Positions 43,723 through 53,724 are shown, counted from the first letter of the stretch. The stretch: 64,000 nucleotides of DNA from Nostoc sp. KVJ3 (GCF_026127265.1 NZ_WWFG01000001.1:2519501-2583500), one strand, 5' to 3'. Made by a program: numbers and translations. Notes: generated by a model from the letters alone, not told the origin.

Positions 43723-45243
43723 ATGGTATTCACAGAATTTCGGTTTGTATTTTTCTTCGTGATTGTTTTCTGCATCTATTGGGCTTTGCAGAAACACAAT
43801 CATCGTAAGTTGTGGTTGCTAATCTGTAGTTATATCTTTTATAGTGCTTGGGATTGGCGCTTCCTTTTTTTGCTCTTGTTATCGACAGTCATTGATTACT
43901 TTGTCGGTTTAATGCTATCTAGACCACAGGTTAGTGATTTACTAGGACAGGAAATTCCCACCAATGAGGTAGTAGAAAAAGCAAAAACTCCAGATTTTTG
44001 GAATTGGGATGACTTGCTTAATAAGCCACAGAATCAGCAGCAGCGTCAAGCATGGTTGATACTTAGTTTAGTAGCAAATTTAGGAATATTAGGGTTTTTT
44101 AAGTACTATAACTTCTTCACTGAGTCGGCTGCAAGCTTATTAACTTTTTTGGGTTTACCTATAAGTCTGCAAACCCTTAAAATTATTCTTCCAGCAGGTA
44201 TTAGTTTTTATACCTTTCAAACCCTGAGTTATTCTCTTGATATCTATCTAGGTAAACTCAAACCTGTCAGAAATTTTTGGGATTTTTCTCTATTTGTAAC
44301 TTTTTTCCCTCAACTGGTTGCAGGGCCAATTGTCCGTGCATCTACTTTTTTACCTCAACTTTTAACTCCAAAAAACTTAAGTGAAGTTGATTTTCGGGGG
44401 TGTTTAATACTTTTTTTTGTAGGATATTTCAAGAAAGCGTGCATTTCGGATAATCTTTCTCCTCTAATAGAACAGTATTTCACGAATCCAGAAAATTATA
44501 CTTTCTTGAGTTGTTGGATTGCTGTTATTTCTTTTGTCATACAGATATACTGCGACTTTTCTGGTTATTCAGATATGGCGATCGCTTCAGCAGGTTTACT
44601 GGGATACAAACTACCTCTGAACTTTAATTTTCCCTACCTTTCTAATAATATTACTGAGTTGTGGCAACGTTGGCACATTACCCTCTACAGTTGGTTGCGA
44701 GACTATGTTTATATTCCTTTAATGAAAAGGCGGACAAAAGCTCAACGAACAGAACTATTTGGGTATAGAAATCTTCTCACTTTGATGTTTCTATCAGGAC
44801 TCTGGCATGGAGCTGCTTGGCATTTTGTAGTTTGGGGTGGATTAAATGGAATTGCCTTAGTTGTTCATAAGGAATGGTCATCTCGAATCACTCCCTATAA
44901 GGCATTGCTACCACTGAGAAAGATGCTAGGTATTCCCTTAACAATGTATTGGTTTTGTGCCTCTGCTATCTTCTTTCGGAGTAACGATCTCAGCAGTGCT
45001 ATACAAATAGAGAAATCCTTTTTATTCTTTAATTCTCTTGGCGAACAAAACCTAAATCTTCAGATTGCATGGATTTTTATACCTTTAATTCTGCTCCACT
45101 GGGCGGCTTATAAAGGTTGGTTTGCCGATTGGTGGCGTAAAATTCCTAGTTGGAGTTTTGCTGTTTGCTTTGGGGTGTTGGTTTCAGCAATATTTCGACT
45201 GACAGCAATCAATCCTCAACCCTTTGTTTATTTTCAGTTTTAG
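43723..45243 (+). CDS. MBOAT-family O-acyltransferase (AlgI-like)
   Basis: The protein has 506 residues and many membrane helices. It shows the typical FRFVFFFVIVFCIYW start, NITELWQRWHITLYSWLRDY, and the active-site His in SGLWHGAAWHF (near 362). AlgI-like MBOATs move acyl groups from a cytoplasmic donor across the membrane to a partner protein or acceptor. With the SGNH-like gene upstream it forms a complete acylation pair. Sugar-linked acyl groups are known on some Nostoc-type aeruginosins and suomilide-like peptides, which makes this the best candidate for that step. Confidence 0.85.
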   Translation: MVFTEFRFVFFFVIVFCIYWALQKHNHRKLWLLICSYIFYSAWDWRFLFLLLLSTVIDYFVGLMLSRPQVSDLLGQEIPTNEVVEKAKTPDFWNWDDLLNKPQNQQQRQAWLILSLVANLGILGFFKYYNFFTESAASLLTFLGLPISLQTLKIILPAGISFYTFQTLSYSLDIYLGKLKPVRNFWDFSLFVTFFPQLVAGPIVRASTFLPQLLTPKNLSEVDFRGCLILFFVGYFKKACISDNLSPLIEQYFTNPENYTFLSCWIAVISFVIQIYCDFSGYSDMAIASAGLLGYKLPLNFNFPYLSNNITELWQRWHITLYSWLRDYVYIPLMKRRTKAQRTELFGYRNLLTLMFLSGLWHGAAWHFVVWGGLNGIALVVHKEWSSRITPYKALLPLRKMLGIPLTMYWFCASAIFFRSNDLSSAIQIEKSFLFFNSLGEQNLNLQIAWIFIPLILLHWAAYKGWFADWWRKIPSWSFAVCFGVLVSAIFRLTAINPQPFVYFQF

Positions 45244-45352
45244 TGTTTGATTATTATTTTACTGCAAAAATAGGATTTAATTTTTAACGAACCACAGAGA
45301 CACAGAGAACACTGAGAAATAGATAAGATAGGTAGTTTCTTAATTACGAATT
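45244..45352. repeat. Spacer with a Nostoc-type AACCACAGAGACACAGAG repeat
   Basis: CGAACCACAGAGACACAGAG begins at 45288 and runs into AACACTGAGAAATAG. The same family is found near 522 and 35167. No gene is seen. Confidence 0.55.
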
Positions 45353-48300
45353 ATGAGCAAGCTGCAAATAATTAAAAATAAAAATATTGAATCTATTTAC
45401 CCTCTTTCTCCTATGCAGCAGGGTATGCTATTCCATTCTTTGTATGAGCCAGAATCAGGGGTGTATCTTGAGCAGTTCTGTCTAACGCTCTCTGGAAATC
45501 TAGATATTACAGTGCTTCAACAGGCTTGTGTGCGAGTAATGAAGCGTCACCCAGTTCTGCGTACCCTTGTTGTTTGGGAAAAGCAGGAAAAGCCTCTCCA
45601 GGTAGTATGTAACCAAGTAGATTTGCCTTGGCAGAACTATGATTGGCGTTCTTTATCTTCAGAAGAACAACAAGAGCGTCTAGAAGCTTTTTTACAAACA
45701 GATAGAGTTCAAGGTTTCGTCTTTGACAAAGCTCCACTTATGCGATTCAGCTTAATTCGAGTCGCTGATGATATTTACGAATTTGTCTGGAGTTTTCATC
45801 ACCTGCTGATTGATGGCTGGAGTTGGCCAATTCTCTGCAAAGAAGTTTTTGCATTTTACAATGCCTTACTTAAAGGTAAATATTTATATTTAAATACTCC
45901 CCGTCCTTACCGAGATTACATAAATTGGTTACAGCAACAAGATTTAAAAGCAGCAGAAACTTTTTGGCGGCAACAACTCCAAGGCTTTACTAGCCCTACC
46001 CGTTTGCTACTAAATCGGAGTGAAGCGCAAAATTCTCCCCAGTCAAAAACTTACGATGAGCAGCAGTACTGTCTGTCCGCAACTATAACTGCTGCTTTAC
46101 AATCCCAGGCACAGCAGCATCATCTGACACTTTCAACCTTCGTGCAAGCAGCTTGGGCACTTTTACTCAGTCGCTACACTGATGAATCTGAGATAGTATT
46201 TGGAGCAACTGTTTCTGGTCGTCCTCCCACTTTATCGGGGGTGGAATTTATGGTAGGACTATTCATTAATACCCTACCAGTAAGGGTGAAAGTACCAGCA
46301 GCAACTCCTTTATGGCAATGGTTGAGGGAATTGCAGACTCAACAGGTAGAACGATCGCAATACTCTTGGTGTCCGTTAGTAGAAATTCAGGCTATTAGTG
46401 AAATTCCCCAAGAATTACCCCTGTTTGAAAGCATCGTGGTGTTTGAGAACTACCCACAAGATGCGTCTTTATCAAATCTCGGTAAAAGCATCCAAATTAC
46501 TAAACGGCGAGTCATTGAACAAACCAATTATCCACTCACAATCATTGCCGTACCAGGACAAGAATTATCCCTACGCATTCTTTATGATGGTAGCCGCTTT
46601 GATGACGAAACGATTAACCGGATGATGGGGCATCTTGTGACTTTGTTAGAGGGTATGGTTACTAATATCGAGCAGACTGTAGCAGAGATACCCATGCTAA
46701 CTGCTGCCGAACAGCGCCAAATTTTAGGATGGAATGATACCAAAACAGATTATCCCAACAAATGTATCGCTCAGTTGTTTGCAGAACAGGTGGAACGGAC
46801 ACCGGATGCAGTCGCCGTTTCGTTTCAATCCCAACAACTAACTTATCAGCAGTTAAATTGTCAGGCTAACAAGTTAGCGCACCATCTACAAAAACTTGGG
46901 GTAAAGCCAGAAATGCGGGTAGGGATTTGCGTTGAGCGTTCTTTATCGATGGTAGTTGGACTTTTGGCAATCCTCAAAGCTGGTGGTGCTTATGTACCCT
47001 TAGATCCGCGATCGCCCCAAGACCGCTTAATCGATATTTTGAGCGATTCTCAAGCGTCAGTCTTACTGACAGATTCATCAATTACCTTATCTCACCAATC
47101 ATTAACAGTAGTTAATTTAGATACATCGGAGATTTTTTGCCAAAATAGCCAGGAAAATCCCATTAGTGAAGTCACACTAGAGAACTTGGCTTATGTCATT
47201 TATACTTCCGGCTCAACCGGAAAGCCCAAAGGTGTAGCTATGAGTCATAGTTCTTTGGTGAACCTTTTACATTGGCAAATGGACGAAAGTGGTTTAAGTT
47301 GTGCCAAAACCTTGCAATTTGCTTCTATCAGTTTTGATGTCTCTTTTCAAGAAATATTCTCTACCTGGTGTAGCGGCGGAACCTTAGTTTTAATATCCGA
47401 AGAAATACAGAAGGATGGGTTTGCATTATTACAGTTAATTGCCCAAGAAAAGGTAGAAAGACTGTTTTTACCTTTCGTCGCCCTTCAGCAGTTAGCCAAT
47501 GTTGCCTCTATTGCTCAATCCTATCCTGCATCTTTGCGTCAGATTATGACTGCCGGAGAACAATTACAAGTTACTCCTGTTTTAGTCAACTTTTTTAGGG
47601 AAATTCCTGGTTGTACGCTGCAAAATCAGTATGGCCCAACGGAGAGCCATGTAGTCACAAGTTTTACTTTAAAAGATGCTTCGCCACTTCCGCCCATTGG
47701 TCGCGCGATCGCTAATACGCTCATCTACATCCTCGATCGCAATCTGCAACCATTACCAATTGGAGTTTCTGGAGAACTGTATATCGGCGGCGTTGCGATC
47801 GCTAGAGGTTATATTAATTCTCCAGAATTGACTGCTGAGAAATTCATTCCTAACCCATTTGAGAAAGACGGGAGTCGTTTATATAAAACAGGCGATCGCG
47901 CTCGATATTTACCTGATGGTAACATCGAGTTTCTCGGTCGAATTGACAATCAAGTTAAAGTGCGGGGCTTTCGCATTGAACTGGGGGAAATTGAAACCGT
48001 ACTCGCCGCCCACCCACAGGTCAGAGAAGCAGTAGTTATCGCAAGAGAAGATCAACCAGGGAACAAGCGTCTAGTCGCCTACATTGTCCCCAAACAGCAC
48101 TTAGATACCAACGAACTGCTTTGTTACCTCAAACAAAAGCTACCCGAATATATGCTACCTTCTGCTTTTGTGAAGTTGCTGGATGCTCTACCTTTAACCA
48201 CCAGTGGTAAGACAGACCGCCGCGCTTTACCAGCGCCTTCAAGTAAAGAACGCAATATCTCTACAGGCTTAATTCCACCGCGTACTGCTACTGAAAAGGT

Positions 48301-49990
48301 TCTGACTGGAATCTGGAGTGATGTTTTAGGACTAGAACAAATTGGCATCCACGACAACTTCTTTGCATTGGGGGGACATTCCCTATCAGCAATGCAAGTT
48401 ATTGCTCGGTTGCGAGAAACCTTAAAAGTTGAGTTACCCATAAGCTATTTGTTTGATTACCCGACGGTAGTCGAGCTAGATCGGCAGATTTCAGAATACC
48501 GCCAAAATGAGTTGGGAGTCATAACTCTATCTCTCAAACCAGTACCCCGAAATACAAAAGAGTTGCCAATCTCTTTGACTCAGCTTGAGTTTTGGATATT
48601 AGCTCAATTAAATCCGGGCATTCCTGTATACAATATTCCCTTGACTTATCGCTTGACTGGTTTACTTAACGTAACTGCTCTGGTGCAAAGCCTCGTGGAA
48701 ATTGTGCGCCGTCACGAAGCTCTGCGAACTACTTTTGCAATTGTGGATAGGCAAGTGGTTCAGAAAATTTCTCAACAGCCCGTATTACCATTTTCGGTAG
48801 TAGACTTGCGAAAACTTTCTGAATCTAAAACTGAACGAAAGGCTCTAGCTCAAAAATTTGTGAATGAGGAAAAAAACCAGCCTTTCAATTTAGAACAAGA
48901 GCCTTTGTTACGCATTAAACTACTACAGATTTCTGATGCCGAGCATTTACTAATAATAACTATCCATCATCTGGTTTGTGATGGTTGGTCTGTGGGTGTG
49001 TTTTTAGAGGAACTAACAAAATTATACGAAGCATTTTGTAATGGTCAGCCCTCACCGCTTCCCTATTTACCCATTCAATATGCTGACTTTACCCATTGGC
49101 AACAGCAGTGGGTTTCTCGTCCTGCTTTCGTATCTGAGCTTGACTACTGGAAGCAGCAATTAGGTAATAGCACACTTTTACTACAACTACCTACTGATAG
49201 TCCGCGCTTATCAGTAAGAACTTTCCAAGGTGCAAGTCAAACTTTCATCATCCCTAAGAGCCTAACAAATGCTCTAAAAAATTTGAGCCAACAGCACAAT
49301 GTAACTCTATTTGTTACCCTGCTAACAGCCTTCAAAATAGTGCTATTTTATTACACCGGACAGTCAGATATTATTGTGGGTATTCCTTTTGCCAATCGTC
49401 AACAAGTCGAAACTAAAGGACTTATTGGATGCTTCATTAACACACTACCAATCCGTACAGAGATGGAGGGCGATCCAAGTTTGAGAGAATTAATGTATCA
49501 GGTGCGTGAATCTTTTTTGGCAGCCTCCGATCGACAGCAAACTCCCTTTGTAAAGTTAGTAGAGGCACTAAAGCCAAAACGAGAACCAAGTCATTCTTTG
49601 CTATATCAAGTAATGTTTAACTTATTGCCTCCATCAGATTTAAAACTTACAAATTTGACTGTTCATCCCTGGTCAGTTGAAAGTAAAACAGCAGAATTTG
49701 ATTGGGATATTTATCTTCAGCAAACAACATTAGGAAGTATTGAGGGGAAATGGTGCTACAAAACCGATTTATTTAATGCAACTACTATTAGCCGTGCGGT
49801 AACTAAGTTTTTAGTGCTGCTTGAGTTTCTAATTACTAATCCCGAATGCCGCCTGACTGATCTTTCCTTACTATTTCAGCGCCATGAAGTAGGCAGGGAG
49901 CAGAAGGTAGAAGGGGATTTGACCTCAGATGAATTGAAGTTACTCAACTCTCGTACCCTGCGAGAAGCTGACGCAACAGTGAGGGTTTAA
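45353..49990 (+). CDS. Second AerG-like NRPS, C-A-PCP-C, ending in a condensation domain
   Basis: The protein has 1545 residues: C1 (FHHLLIDGWSW near 147), A (TSGSTG near 617), PCP (GGHSLS near 1007) and C2 (IHHLVCDGWSVG near 1203). About 40 charged residues follow C2 and no carrier, thioesterase or reductase is present. The A pocket read by eye is D-V-Q-F-M-A-Q-V-V, two changes from the cyanobacterial Pro code D-V-Q-F-I-A-H-V-V, so Pro or a Choi-like imino acid is likely. The final C domain, with its HHxxxDG intact, could release the chain onto a free amine such as agmatine. Its first half closely resembles AerG (30229-35082), which suggests an in-cluster duplication. It is the last synthetase before the exporters. 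Confidence 0.75.
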   Translation: MSKLQIIKNKNIESIYPLSPMQQGMLFHSLYEPESGVYLEQFCLTLSGNLDITVLQQACVRVMKRHPVLRTLVVWEKQEKPLQVVCNQVDLPWQNYDWRSLSSEEQQERLEAFLQTDRVQGFVFDKAPLMRFSLIRVADDIYEFVWSFHHLLIDGWSWPILCKEVFAFYNALLKGKYLYLNTPRPYRDYINWLQQQDLKAAETFWRQQLQGFTSPTRLLLNRSEAQNSPQSKTYDEQQYCLSATITAALQSQAQQHHLTLSTFVQAAWALLLSRYTDESEIVFGATVSGRPPTLSGVEFMVGLFINTLPVRVKVPAATPLWQWLRELQTQQVERSQYSWCPLVEIQAISEIPQELPLFESIVVFENYPQDASLSNLGKSIQITKRRVIEQTNYPLTIIAVPGQELSLRILYDGSRFDDETINRMMGHLVTLLEGMVTNIEQTVAEIPMLTAAEQRQILGWNDTKTDYPNKCIAQLFAEQVERTPDAVAVSFQSQQLTYQQLNCQANKLAHHLQKLGVKPEMRVGICVERSLSMVVGLLAILKAGGAYVPLDPRSPQDRLIDILSDSQASVLLTDSSITLSHQSLTVVNLDTSEIFCQNSQENPISEVTLENLAYVIYTSGSTGKPKGVAMSHSSLVNLLHWQMDESGLSCAKTLQFASISFDVSFQEIFSTWCSGGTLVLISEEIQKDGFALLQLIAQEKVERLFLPFVALQQLANVASIAQSYPASLRQIMTAGEQLQVTPVLVNFFREIPGCTLQNQYGPTESHVVTSFTLKDASPLPPIGRAIANTLIYILDRNLQPLPIGVSGELYIGGVAIARGYINSPELTAEKFIPNPFEKDGSRLYKTGDRARYLPDGNIEFLGRIDNQVKVRGFRIELGEIETVLAAHPQVREAVVIAREDQPGNKRLVAYIVPKQHLDTNELLCYLKQKLPEYMLPSAFVKLLDALPLTTSGKTDRRALPAPSSKERNISTGLIPPRTATEKVLTGIWSDVLGLEQIGIHDNFFALGGHSLSAMQVIARLRETLKVELPISYLFDYPTVVELDRQISEYRQNELGVITLSLKPVPRNTKELPISLTQLEFWILAQLNPGIPVYNIPLTYRLTGLLNVTALVQSLVEIVRRHEALRTTFAIVDRQVVQKISQQPVLPFSVVDLRKLSESKTERKALAQKFVNEEKNQPFNLEQEPLLRIKLLQISDAEHLLIITIHHLVCDGWSVGVFLEELTKLYEAFCNGQPSPLPYLPIQYADFTHWQQQWVSRPAFVSELDYWKQQLGNSTLLLQLPTDSPRLSVRTFQGASQTFIIPKSLTNALKNLSQQHNVTLFVTLLTAFKIVLFYYTGQSDIIVGIPFANRQQVETKGLIGCFINTLPIRTEMEGDPSLRELMYQVRESFLAASDRQQTPFVKLVEALKPKREPSHSLLYQVMFNLLPPSDLKLTNLTVHPWSVESKTAEFDWDIYLQQTTLGSIEGKWCYKTDLFNATTISRAVTKFLVLLEFLITNPECRLTDLSLLFQRHEVGREQKVEGDLTSDELKLLNSRTLREADATVRV

Positions 49991-50052
49991 AAACCTTGCT
50001 CCTTTTCGTAGCTGTAGGAAGCACAGGAAAGTTAGAAAATACCAGATTATTT

Positions 50053-51435
50053 ATGTCAAACGTACAGATTATGGAAAAAACAAGACTGACTATTTTGCGG
50101 GAAATGCAGTTGTTTATTATTGTTTGGGTAGGACAGTTGATCGCCTTGATTGGTTCTAGTACCACAGCCTTTGCCTTAGATATTTGGGTTTACGATCGCA
50201 CCGGGTCAGTTACCCAATTTGCTTTAGTTTCCCTGTTCAGTACTCTACCGTTAATCTTAATTTCCCCGATCGCCGGGCCTCTAGTAGATAGGTGGGATCG
50301 CCGCAAGACGATGATTATCGCTGATACCTTGGCGTGTTTGGGAACGATCGCGATCGGCGTTTTATTTGTCATGGGTCGCTTGGAAGTTTGGCACATTTAC
50401 TTAGCCAATACCTTTACCGCTGTTTTCATGGCTTTTCACACACCTGCTTATACAGCATCAACAGTATTACTAGTGCCGAAACAGCACCTCAATCGGGCTA
50501 ACGGGATGATGAGTCTGATGTTTGGTATTTCCCTAATCATTGCACCAACCCTCGGAGGTATTTTACTAAGTATTGTCCATTTCCAAGGAATTGTTTTGTT
50601 TCACGTAATCAGTGTGTTGATTGCCATTGTCTCTCTGACGCTGGTTCGGTTCCCAAAAGTCGGCAACAGTGACATTGCAACTGCAAAAAGTTCATTTTTG
50701 AGTGAAGCAACTTACGGATTTACATATTTGACCACTCGACCAGGATTGCTGGGATTAGTGTTATTCTCTGCTTCGAGTCTTTATCTGGTGGGAGGTATTA
50801 ATGTCATCACTATCCCGCTAGTGTTAAATTTCGTTTCAGTCAGCGTTCTGGGAACTATTATGTCGCTATTTGGCATTGCTATTCTACTAGGCGGCTTGCT
50901 CGTGAGCATCTGGGGAGGACTAGAACGCAACATATATGCGATCTACGGGTGTATGCTTTTAAATGGTGTATTTATTATCGCCGCTGGTTTACAACCTTCT
51001 CTTGTCATCTTCACCGTTAGCATCTTTTTATTCTCCCTAACACAACCGATCGTTTCCAGTTCTACACAAGCTGTTATGCAAAACAAAGTAGAACCTAATG
51101 TGCAAGGTAGAGTCTTTGCCATTAAAGGAGCGATTGAAGCAGCCGCTTTACCTCTAGGGTACATCACCATTGGGCCTTTAGCTGAGAAGGTTTTTGAACC
51201 CTTAATGGCTACTGACGGTTCTTTGGCAGGAAGCATCGGAGCAATCATCGGTATTGGGTCAGGTCGTGGTATGGGACTTCTACTTATTATTATGGGAGTA
51301 TTGACTATTTTAGGAACCTCTATTGCCTACTTGTACCCTCGTCTACGCTTTGTAGAAGATGAATTGCCTAATGTTAATAATGCAGTTGCGATCGCTGCTT
51401 CTAGCAAGAATGACGTAGTTCCTTTGGTATCCTAA
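50053..51435 (+). CDS. MFS efflux transporter
   Basis: From the ATG at 50053 the protein has 460 residues (49996 would need a TTG start; 50071 is another Met). About twelve membrane helices are present, with the loop 2-3 signature PLVDRWDRRKTMIIADT of macrolide-efflux-like MFS proteins. It follows the last NRPS after about 60 bases on the same strand. Its most likely job is export of, or self-protection from, the peptide. Confidence 0.8.
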   Translation: MSNVQIMEKTRLTILREMQLFIIVWVGQLIALIGSSTTAFALDIWVYDRTGSVTQFALVSLFSTLPLILISPIAGPLVDRWDRRKTMIIADTLACLGTIAIGVLFVMGRLEVWHIYLANTFTAVFMAFHTPAYTASTVLLVPKQHLNRANGMMSLMFGISLIIAPTLGGILLSIVHFQGIVLFHVISVLIAIVSLTLVRFPKVGNSDIATAKSSFLSEATYGFTYLTTRPGLLGLVLFSASSLYLVGGINVITIPLVLNFVSVSVLGTIMSLFGIAILLGGLLVSIWGGLERNIYAIYGCMLLNGVFIIAAGLQPSLVIFTVSIFLFSLTQPIVSSSTQAVMQNKVEPNVQGRVFAIKGAIEAAALPLGYITIGPLAEKVFEPLMATDGSLAGSIGAIIGIGSGRGMGLLLIIMGVLTILGTSIAYLYPRLRFVEDELPNVNNAVAIAASSKNDVVPLVS

Positions 51436-51646
51436 ATTTAGATAGTGATGGTTGATTAAAAGCTCTACTATTTTTTAATTATTATTTGATTTTTTAAATA
51501 GGTAATTATTGATTGAGTCCATAAATCGTCAAAATTTCATCTATAGATTCTACATTTATGCTCACATTAAATACTGTGTTGTTTGTTTAGTCCTTTAAGT
51601 TTTTCTGTATTTCAATCAAAAAAAGATATTCAGTTTATTTTAGAAT

Positions 51647-53671
51647 ATGCCAACCCAAGTTTCTCGCGCTCGATCCTTAATCAACGATCCTTCTCTTTCA
51701 GGTTTTAATAAATTCTGGGGGAATGTAAGAGCGATCGCTCAACCTTACTGGTATCCAACAGAGTCCGGGCAAAGAGCATTTTCAGACGTGATTCGGATAT
51801 GGGGGATGCTCATTATCCTGATTTTATTAATAATCACGCTTGTGGGCGTAACTGCCTTTAATAGCTTCGTTACTCGCTATATAACCGATGTCATTGAAGA
51901 GAAAGATTATCCTAACTTTATTAATACGATAGTAGTTTATAGTGCTGCTCTTATCTGCGTAACGCTCTTAAGCGGATTCTCTACACTTGTCAGAAAAAAA
52001 ATCGCTCTTGATTGGTATAACTGGTTAAATAATCACACACTATCAAAATATTTGAGCAATCGTGCTTATTATAAAATCAACTTTAGATCGGATATCGATA
52101 ACCCAGATCAAAGAATATCTCAAGAAATCGAACCCATTACCACTAATGCTCTGAGTTTTTCAGCTACTTTTCTAGAAAAAGTGCTGGAAATGATCACTTT
52201 TTTAGTAATTCTTTGGTCAATTTCCCAATTTATCGCCATTGTTCTGGTTATTTATACGATTATAGGAAATCTGATTGCTATTTACTTGGGTCAAGAATTA
52301 AATAAAATTAATCAAGAAGAACTAGAACTTAAAGCAGAATATAGTTATAGTCTAACTCATGTTCGTAATCACTCTGAATCGATAGCTTTTTTTCAGGGAG
52401 AAAAGCAAGAATCTAATATAATTAAACGAAGATTTATTAACCTTCTGAAAAATGTCGAACGCAAAATTAATTGGGAGAGAAATCAGGATTTTTTTGATGG
52501 AGCATATAAGTCTGCTATTCAAATATTTCCTTATGTAGTACTCGCACCTTTATATATGAGTGGTCAAGCTGATTTTGGAGAAGTTGTCCAAGCCAGTATA
52601 GCTTGTAATCAGTTTGCCACAGCTATGGCAATATTAATTAGAGAATTTGGGTCTTCTGGACGATTTTCCAGTTATGTTGAGCGCTTATCTGAGTTTTCAG
52701 ATGCTTTAGAAGAAGTGACTAAACAACCAGAAAATGTCGATACCATTAAAACAATAGAAGAAAACCTTCTTGCTTTTGAGCATGTCACTTTACAAACGCC
52801 CAACTATGAACAGGTGATTGTTGAAGATTTGTCACTTTCTCTTCAACCGGGAGAGGGTTTATTGATTGTTGGGCCAAGTGGTCAGGGTAAAAGTTCTTTG
52901 CTGAGAGCGATCGCTGGTTTGTGGAATGCAGGTAAGGGTCGTTTGGTGCGACCTCCATTAGAAGAAATATTATTTTTACCCCAACGTCCTTACATAATTT
53001 TGGGAACTTTGCGCGAACAGTTACTTTATCCTAAAACTAATCGTCAAATGACTGACACAGAACTCAAAGAAGTTTTGCAACAAGTTAATCTGCAAAACTT
53101 GCTAAGTCGAGTTGATGGCTTTGATACAGAAGTTCCTTGGGAGAATATATTGTCCTTGGGAGAACAACAACGCCTGGCTTTCGCCCGCCTGTTAGTAACT
53201 CATCCAAGGTTCACCATATTAGATGAAGCGACAAGTGCCTTGGATTTAAAGAATGAAGGAAGTTTATATCAACAGTTACAAGAGACAAAAACAACATTTA
53301 TTAGTGTTGGACATCGAGAAAGTCTATTTGATTATCATCAATGGGTTTTGGAACTTTCACAAGATTCCAGTTGGCAACTTTTGACTGTGCAAGATTATCG
53401 AAATCAAAAACCAATTGCCCATAATCCTCCTAAAACTGCTCATATTACAATAGATGATTTTTCTAATCAGGAGTCCCGAAGTCAATTAGAAATATTAACA
53501 CAAAAAGCCACAATTGAAGGAATTTCTCATAAAGAAATGACTGAATTAAGTTACTATTCGATTAAAACTATTAGAACTAAGGCAAGCAAAGGGGAGTCTA
53601 TAAGTACTAGGAATGGCTTTACCTATCGCTATGATAAAGATCCAAATGTGTTGAAATGGCTGAGAGTTTAG
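51647..53671 (+). CDS. aerN: AerN-like ABC exporter, SbmA/BacA-type membrane domain fused to ATPase
   Basis: The protein has 674 residues. The N-terminal half is an ABC_membrane_2 (SbmA/BacA-like) domain with about six helices. The ATPase has Walker A GPSGQGKSS (near 409), signature LSLGEQQRLAFARLL (near 502), Walker B FTILDEATSALD (near 525) and the switch His in VGHRES. A 90-residue C-terminal tail (HKEMTELSYYSIKTIRTKAS) is not part of a normal ATPase and looks like a small helix-turn-helix-like module. Transporters of this class are common at the ends of cyanobacterial peptide clusters, including aeruginosin (AerN). Confidence 0.75.
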   Translation: MPTQVSRARSLINDPSLSGFNKFWGNVRAIAQPYWYPTESGQRAFSDVIRIWGMLIILILLIITLVGVTAFNSFVTRYITDVIEEKDYPNFINTIVVYSAALICVTLLSGFSTLVRKKIALDWYNWLNNHTLSKYLSNRAYYKINFRSDIDNPDQRISQEIEPITTNALSFSATFLEKVLEMITFLVILWSISQFIAIVLVIYTIIGNLIAIYLGQELNKINQEELELKAEYSYSLTHVRNHSESIAFFQGEKQESNIIKRRFINLLKNVERKINWERNQDFFDGAYKSAIQIFPYVVLAPLYMSGQADFGEVVQASIACNQFATAMAILIREFGSSGRFSSYVERLSEFSDALEEVTKQPENVDTIKTIEENLLAFEHVTLQTPNYEQVIVEDLSLSLQPGEGLLIVGPSGQGKSSLLRAIAGLWNAGKGRLVRPPLEEILFLPQRPYIILGTLREQLLYPKTNRQMTDTELKEVLQQVNLQNLLSRVDGFDTEVPWENILSLGEQQRLAFARLLVTHPRFTILDEATSALDLKNEGSLYQQLQETKTTFISVGHRESLFDYHQWVLELSQDSSWQLLTVQDYRNQKPIAHNPPKTAHITIDDFSNQESRSQLEILTQKATIEGISHKEMTELSYYSIKTIRTKASKGESISTRNGFTYRYDKDPNVLKWLRV

Positions 53672-53697
53672 CTCGACTTTATCCAAAATGACAAACT

Positions 53698-53724
53698 CGG
53701 TTTTCTTTATCTTGTAAAAAACCG
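53698..53724 (+). terminator. Possible terminator after the aeruginosin cluster
   Basis: CGGTTTT (53698-53704) pairs with AAAACCG (53718-53724), 27 bases after the ABC transporter stop. The stem is short and not followed by a U-run, so this is a weak candidate. Confidence 0.25.

Noticed and set aside
49996..50052. N-terminal extension of the MFS transporter
   Set aside because: It needs a TTG start with no ribosome binding site; the ATG at 50053 fits the family N-terminus better.
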